Of a stretch of 64,000 bases of DNA, positions 62,353-64,000 are shown one piece after another (position 1 is the stretch's first letter; each line of letters begins with the position of its first letter). Source of the stretch: Burkholderiales bacterium (GTDB taxonomy: Bacteria > Pseudomonadota > Gammaproteobacteria > Burkholderiales > Burkholderiaceae_D); contig CANGAW010000001.1 in NCBI GenBank assembly GCA_947451925.1, positions 89,281 through 153,280 of the forward strand. Direction: 5' to 3'. Both the position numbers and the translations under genes were made by a program. The notes under the pieces were generated by a model that worked only from the letters and a program-made list of their open reading frames with translations, was not told the DNA's origin and made no database searches.

Positions 62353-63477
62353 TTACTCCGAATCCGCTTCACGGCCTTTTTGTGGATGCCTCTGTGCCGG
62401 TTTTGATGCAGTGTTTTTTATTAATTCATCGAGCCTGGCTTCCGCTCTTTCGAGAAGAATCATGGCTACACTCTCGCCCGCTTTATTTTTTATGCTGCTA
62501 TTCGCACCATGCCTTTTCAGTTCCTCGAAAATATTATCAGCGTCATTACGGGCCGCGATCATCAGTGCCGTATCGCCATTGTGATCGGCTTTATTCAGGT
62601 CCACACCATAAGCAATCAACAGTTTAACGATTTGCAGATTGCCGCGTTTCACAGCGAGCATCAAGGGCCGTGTTTCCCGGTCGCCAAAGTAAATCTTGCG
62701 ACCGAGGCCATGTGCCATCAAGACTTTTAAGGTGTGCACATGGTTAAATTTAATCGCATGCTTGACCGCATTTTGTAACGAATCTAAGCCTTCCGGTTTT
62801 ATTTTTCGGCCATATTTTTCTTCTACAAATTCATGCGCACGCTTCCATTCTTGTTTGCTATCTAATACGGAAGACTTCCCAGTCACAGCAAATAACTGCG
62901 CCTCATTTTTTTGACGCTCATGGTAAGCAGATTTCCCTTTTTTACTTTCCGGCTCGCTCAGTGCAGAGATCAGTTCTTCCATCACGGCTGACTTGCCCGC
63001 TTTGGCAGCCATTGCGATCACGCTTTGGCCCCGCGCCTGACGATGTAGCGGATTAGCACCGCGTTGAATCAATGCCCGGACTTCGAGGTAATTACCCGCC
63101 TTTACGTTCTTTACCAAGGCTTGGTTTAATTGAGTCTGAACCGATTCCTTCTTTTCTGTGACGGTAGAAATTTGAAGCTCAATCTCAGACGCAGGCAAGG
63201 CAGTCTTGATGGGTGTCACCGGCGCACTGACAGAACGTTGTTTGACGACGATGGTTGACGTCGCCGCATTGAAGGTATTGAAATTGCTGCCTTGGGTTTT
63301 GAGTAATCGGCTGGTCTCTTTACTGGTCTCTTTGGCAGAGGAATTGTCCGCTTTCGGCACGGACTTCATCTCCGGTGTGCGCTCGGGCTTTTTTTCCGGC
63401 TGTTTTTCTTTTGCTTCAATCCGTTCGCTGTCGAGCAAAACATACTCGCTGTCTCGTCTTTCTAATACTGGTCGCAT
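62353..63477 (-). CDS. Ankyrin-repeat protein
   Basis: NLQIVKLLIAYGVDLNKADHNGDTALMIAARNDADNIFEELKRHGANSSIKNKAGES. Confidence 0.85.
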   Translation of the reverse strand: MRPVLERRDSEYVLLDSERIEAKEKQPEKKPERTPEMKSVPKADNSSAKETSKETSRLLKTQGSNFNTFNAATSTIVVKQRSVSAPVTPIKTALPASEIELQISTVTEKKESVQTQLNQALVKNVKAGNYLEVRALIQRGANPLHRQARGQSVIAMAAKAGKSAVMEELISALSEPESKKGKSAYHERQKNEAQLFAVTGKSSVLDSKQEWKRAHEFVEEKYGRKIKPEGLDSLQNAVKHAIKFNHVHTLKVLMAHGLGRKIYFGDRETRPLMLAVKRGNLQIVKLLIAYGVDLNKADHNGDTALMIAARNDADNIFEELKRHGANSSIKNKAGESVAMILLERAEARLDELIKNTASKPAQRHPQKGREADSE

Positions 63478-63652
63478 CGTGCATTCTCCAAGTTCGGTCG
63501 TGAATAAAATGAACGCCATTGCTAGCGCATCAACAAACGCCGCCTTGTGTAGCTGTTAATCACCTAAAGTTCTGCGTCCGCTCAAGAAAACCGGTGGAAC
63601 TGACAAGTAGTACCCAGCACTCAGCTCTACTTTTTCCAAGACCTGAGTGATC

Positions 63653-64000
63653 ATGCGCCTGCCACCCCATACCGACGATGCGTCCCAATCCTCCCGTACG
63701 AATCACTTTGCGAATCAGGCTTTGCAACAGGGCCGCGGTCAGCCACCGCAACCTGATGCACGCGTGCCCAGCCTGCAAAACCGCCCCAGCAGTGACGCGT
63801 CCGATTGGACAGAAGAGCTGGATGAGGCCGACGAAGCACTGCCTTTACCGGTTGAAGACGCGCAAGCCATCCACGCGCTGCTCTACCAGCTCACTGCGCT
63901 AAAGCCGCCACTGGCCAACAAACTCGGCGCCATTGATCACCTGTGTCAGGCGATGAAGGGCAGCAATGCCGACACCGGGGAGTCCGACGCGCTGATTACC
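63653..64000 (+). CDS. Hypothetical protein, truncated by window end
   Basis: ATG 63653, open frame MRLPPHTDDASQSSRTNHFANQALQQ... to window edge; absent from the ORF track because it has no stop. Confidence 0.65.
   Translation, partial: MRLPPHTDDASQSSRTNHFANQALQQGRGQPPQPDARVPSLQNRPSSDASDWTEELDEADEALPLPVEDAQAIHALLYQLTALKPPLANKLGAIDHLCQAMKGSNADTGESDALIT

Noticed and set aside
1-64000. CRISPR arrays, prophage, transposases or integrases
   Set aside because: No regularly spaced direct repeats and no recognisable cas, phage, transposase or integrase proteins in the ORF track.

Overview
The window is about 64 kb of a beta-proteobacterial chromosome. Synteny and protein character suggest Burkholderiales, probably Oxalobacteraceae (inference). 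Two housekeeping blocks flank an accessory catabolic region. Left block: tsaE end (tentative), amiC, mutL, an MFS gene, miaA, tRNA-Met. Right block: miaB, phoH, ybeY, corC, lnt, glyQS, gmhB, plsC, ygjP, then rsmA-pdxA-surA-lptD diverging from amgK-murU, pepP, a ubiH-like gene, a hybrid histidine kinase, a REC-GGDEF-EAL protein and an ankyrin protein. The accessory region (about 10.3-35.8 kb) encodes phenol degradation by meta-cleavage, with DmpR-, LysR- and GntR-type regulators and a VapBC module. Its upper operon is unusual: dmpK-L-M-N1-O1, a complete HAAT-type ABC transporter (livK-H-M-G-F), then a second dmpN2-O2 followed by P-Q-B, all on the minus strand. There is one K, L, M and P but two alpha/P4 pairs. 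A gap-free alignment by eye shows N1 has Asp in place of a diiron-ligand Glu (position 201) and Lys in place of the pore-gate Asn (position 206); N2 is canonical at both. This two-alpha-subunit monooxygenase with an embedded transporter is the most interesting candidate system. Regulatory DNA includes a perfect -24/-12 sigma54 promoter with two DmpR-like UASs, an ATAC-N7-GTAT LysR operator, a vapBC palindrome and two copies of a 34-nt-armed inverted-repeat element.
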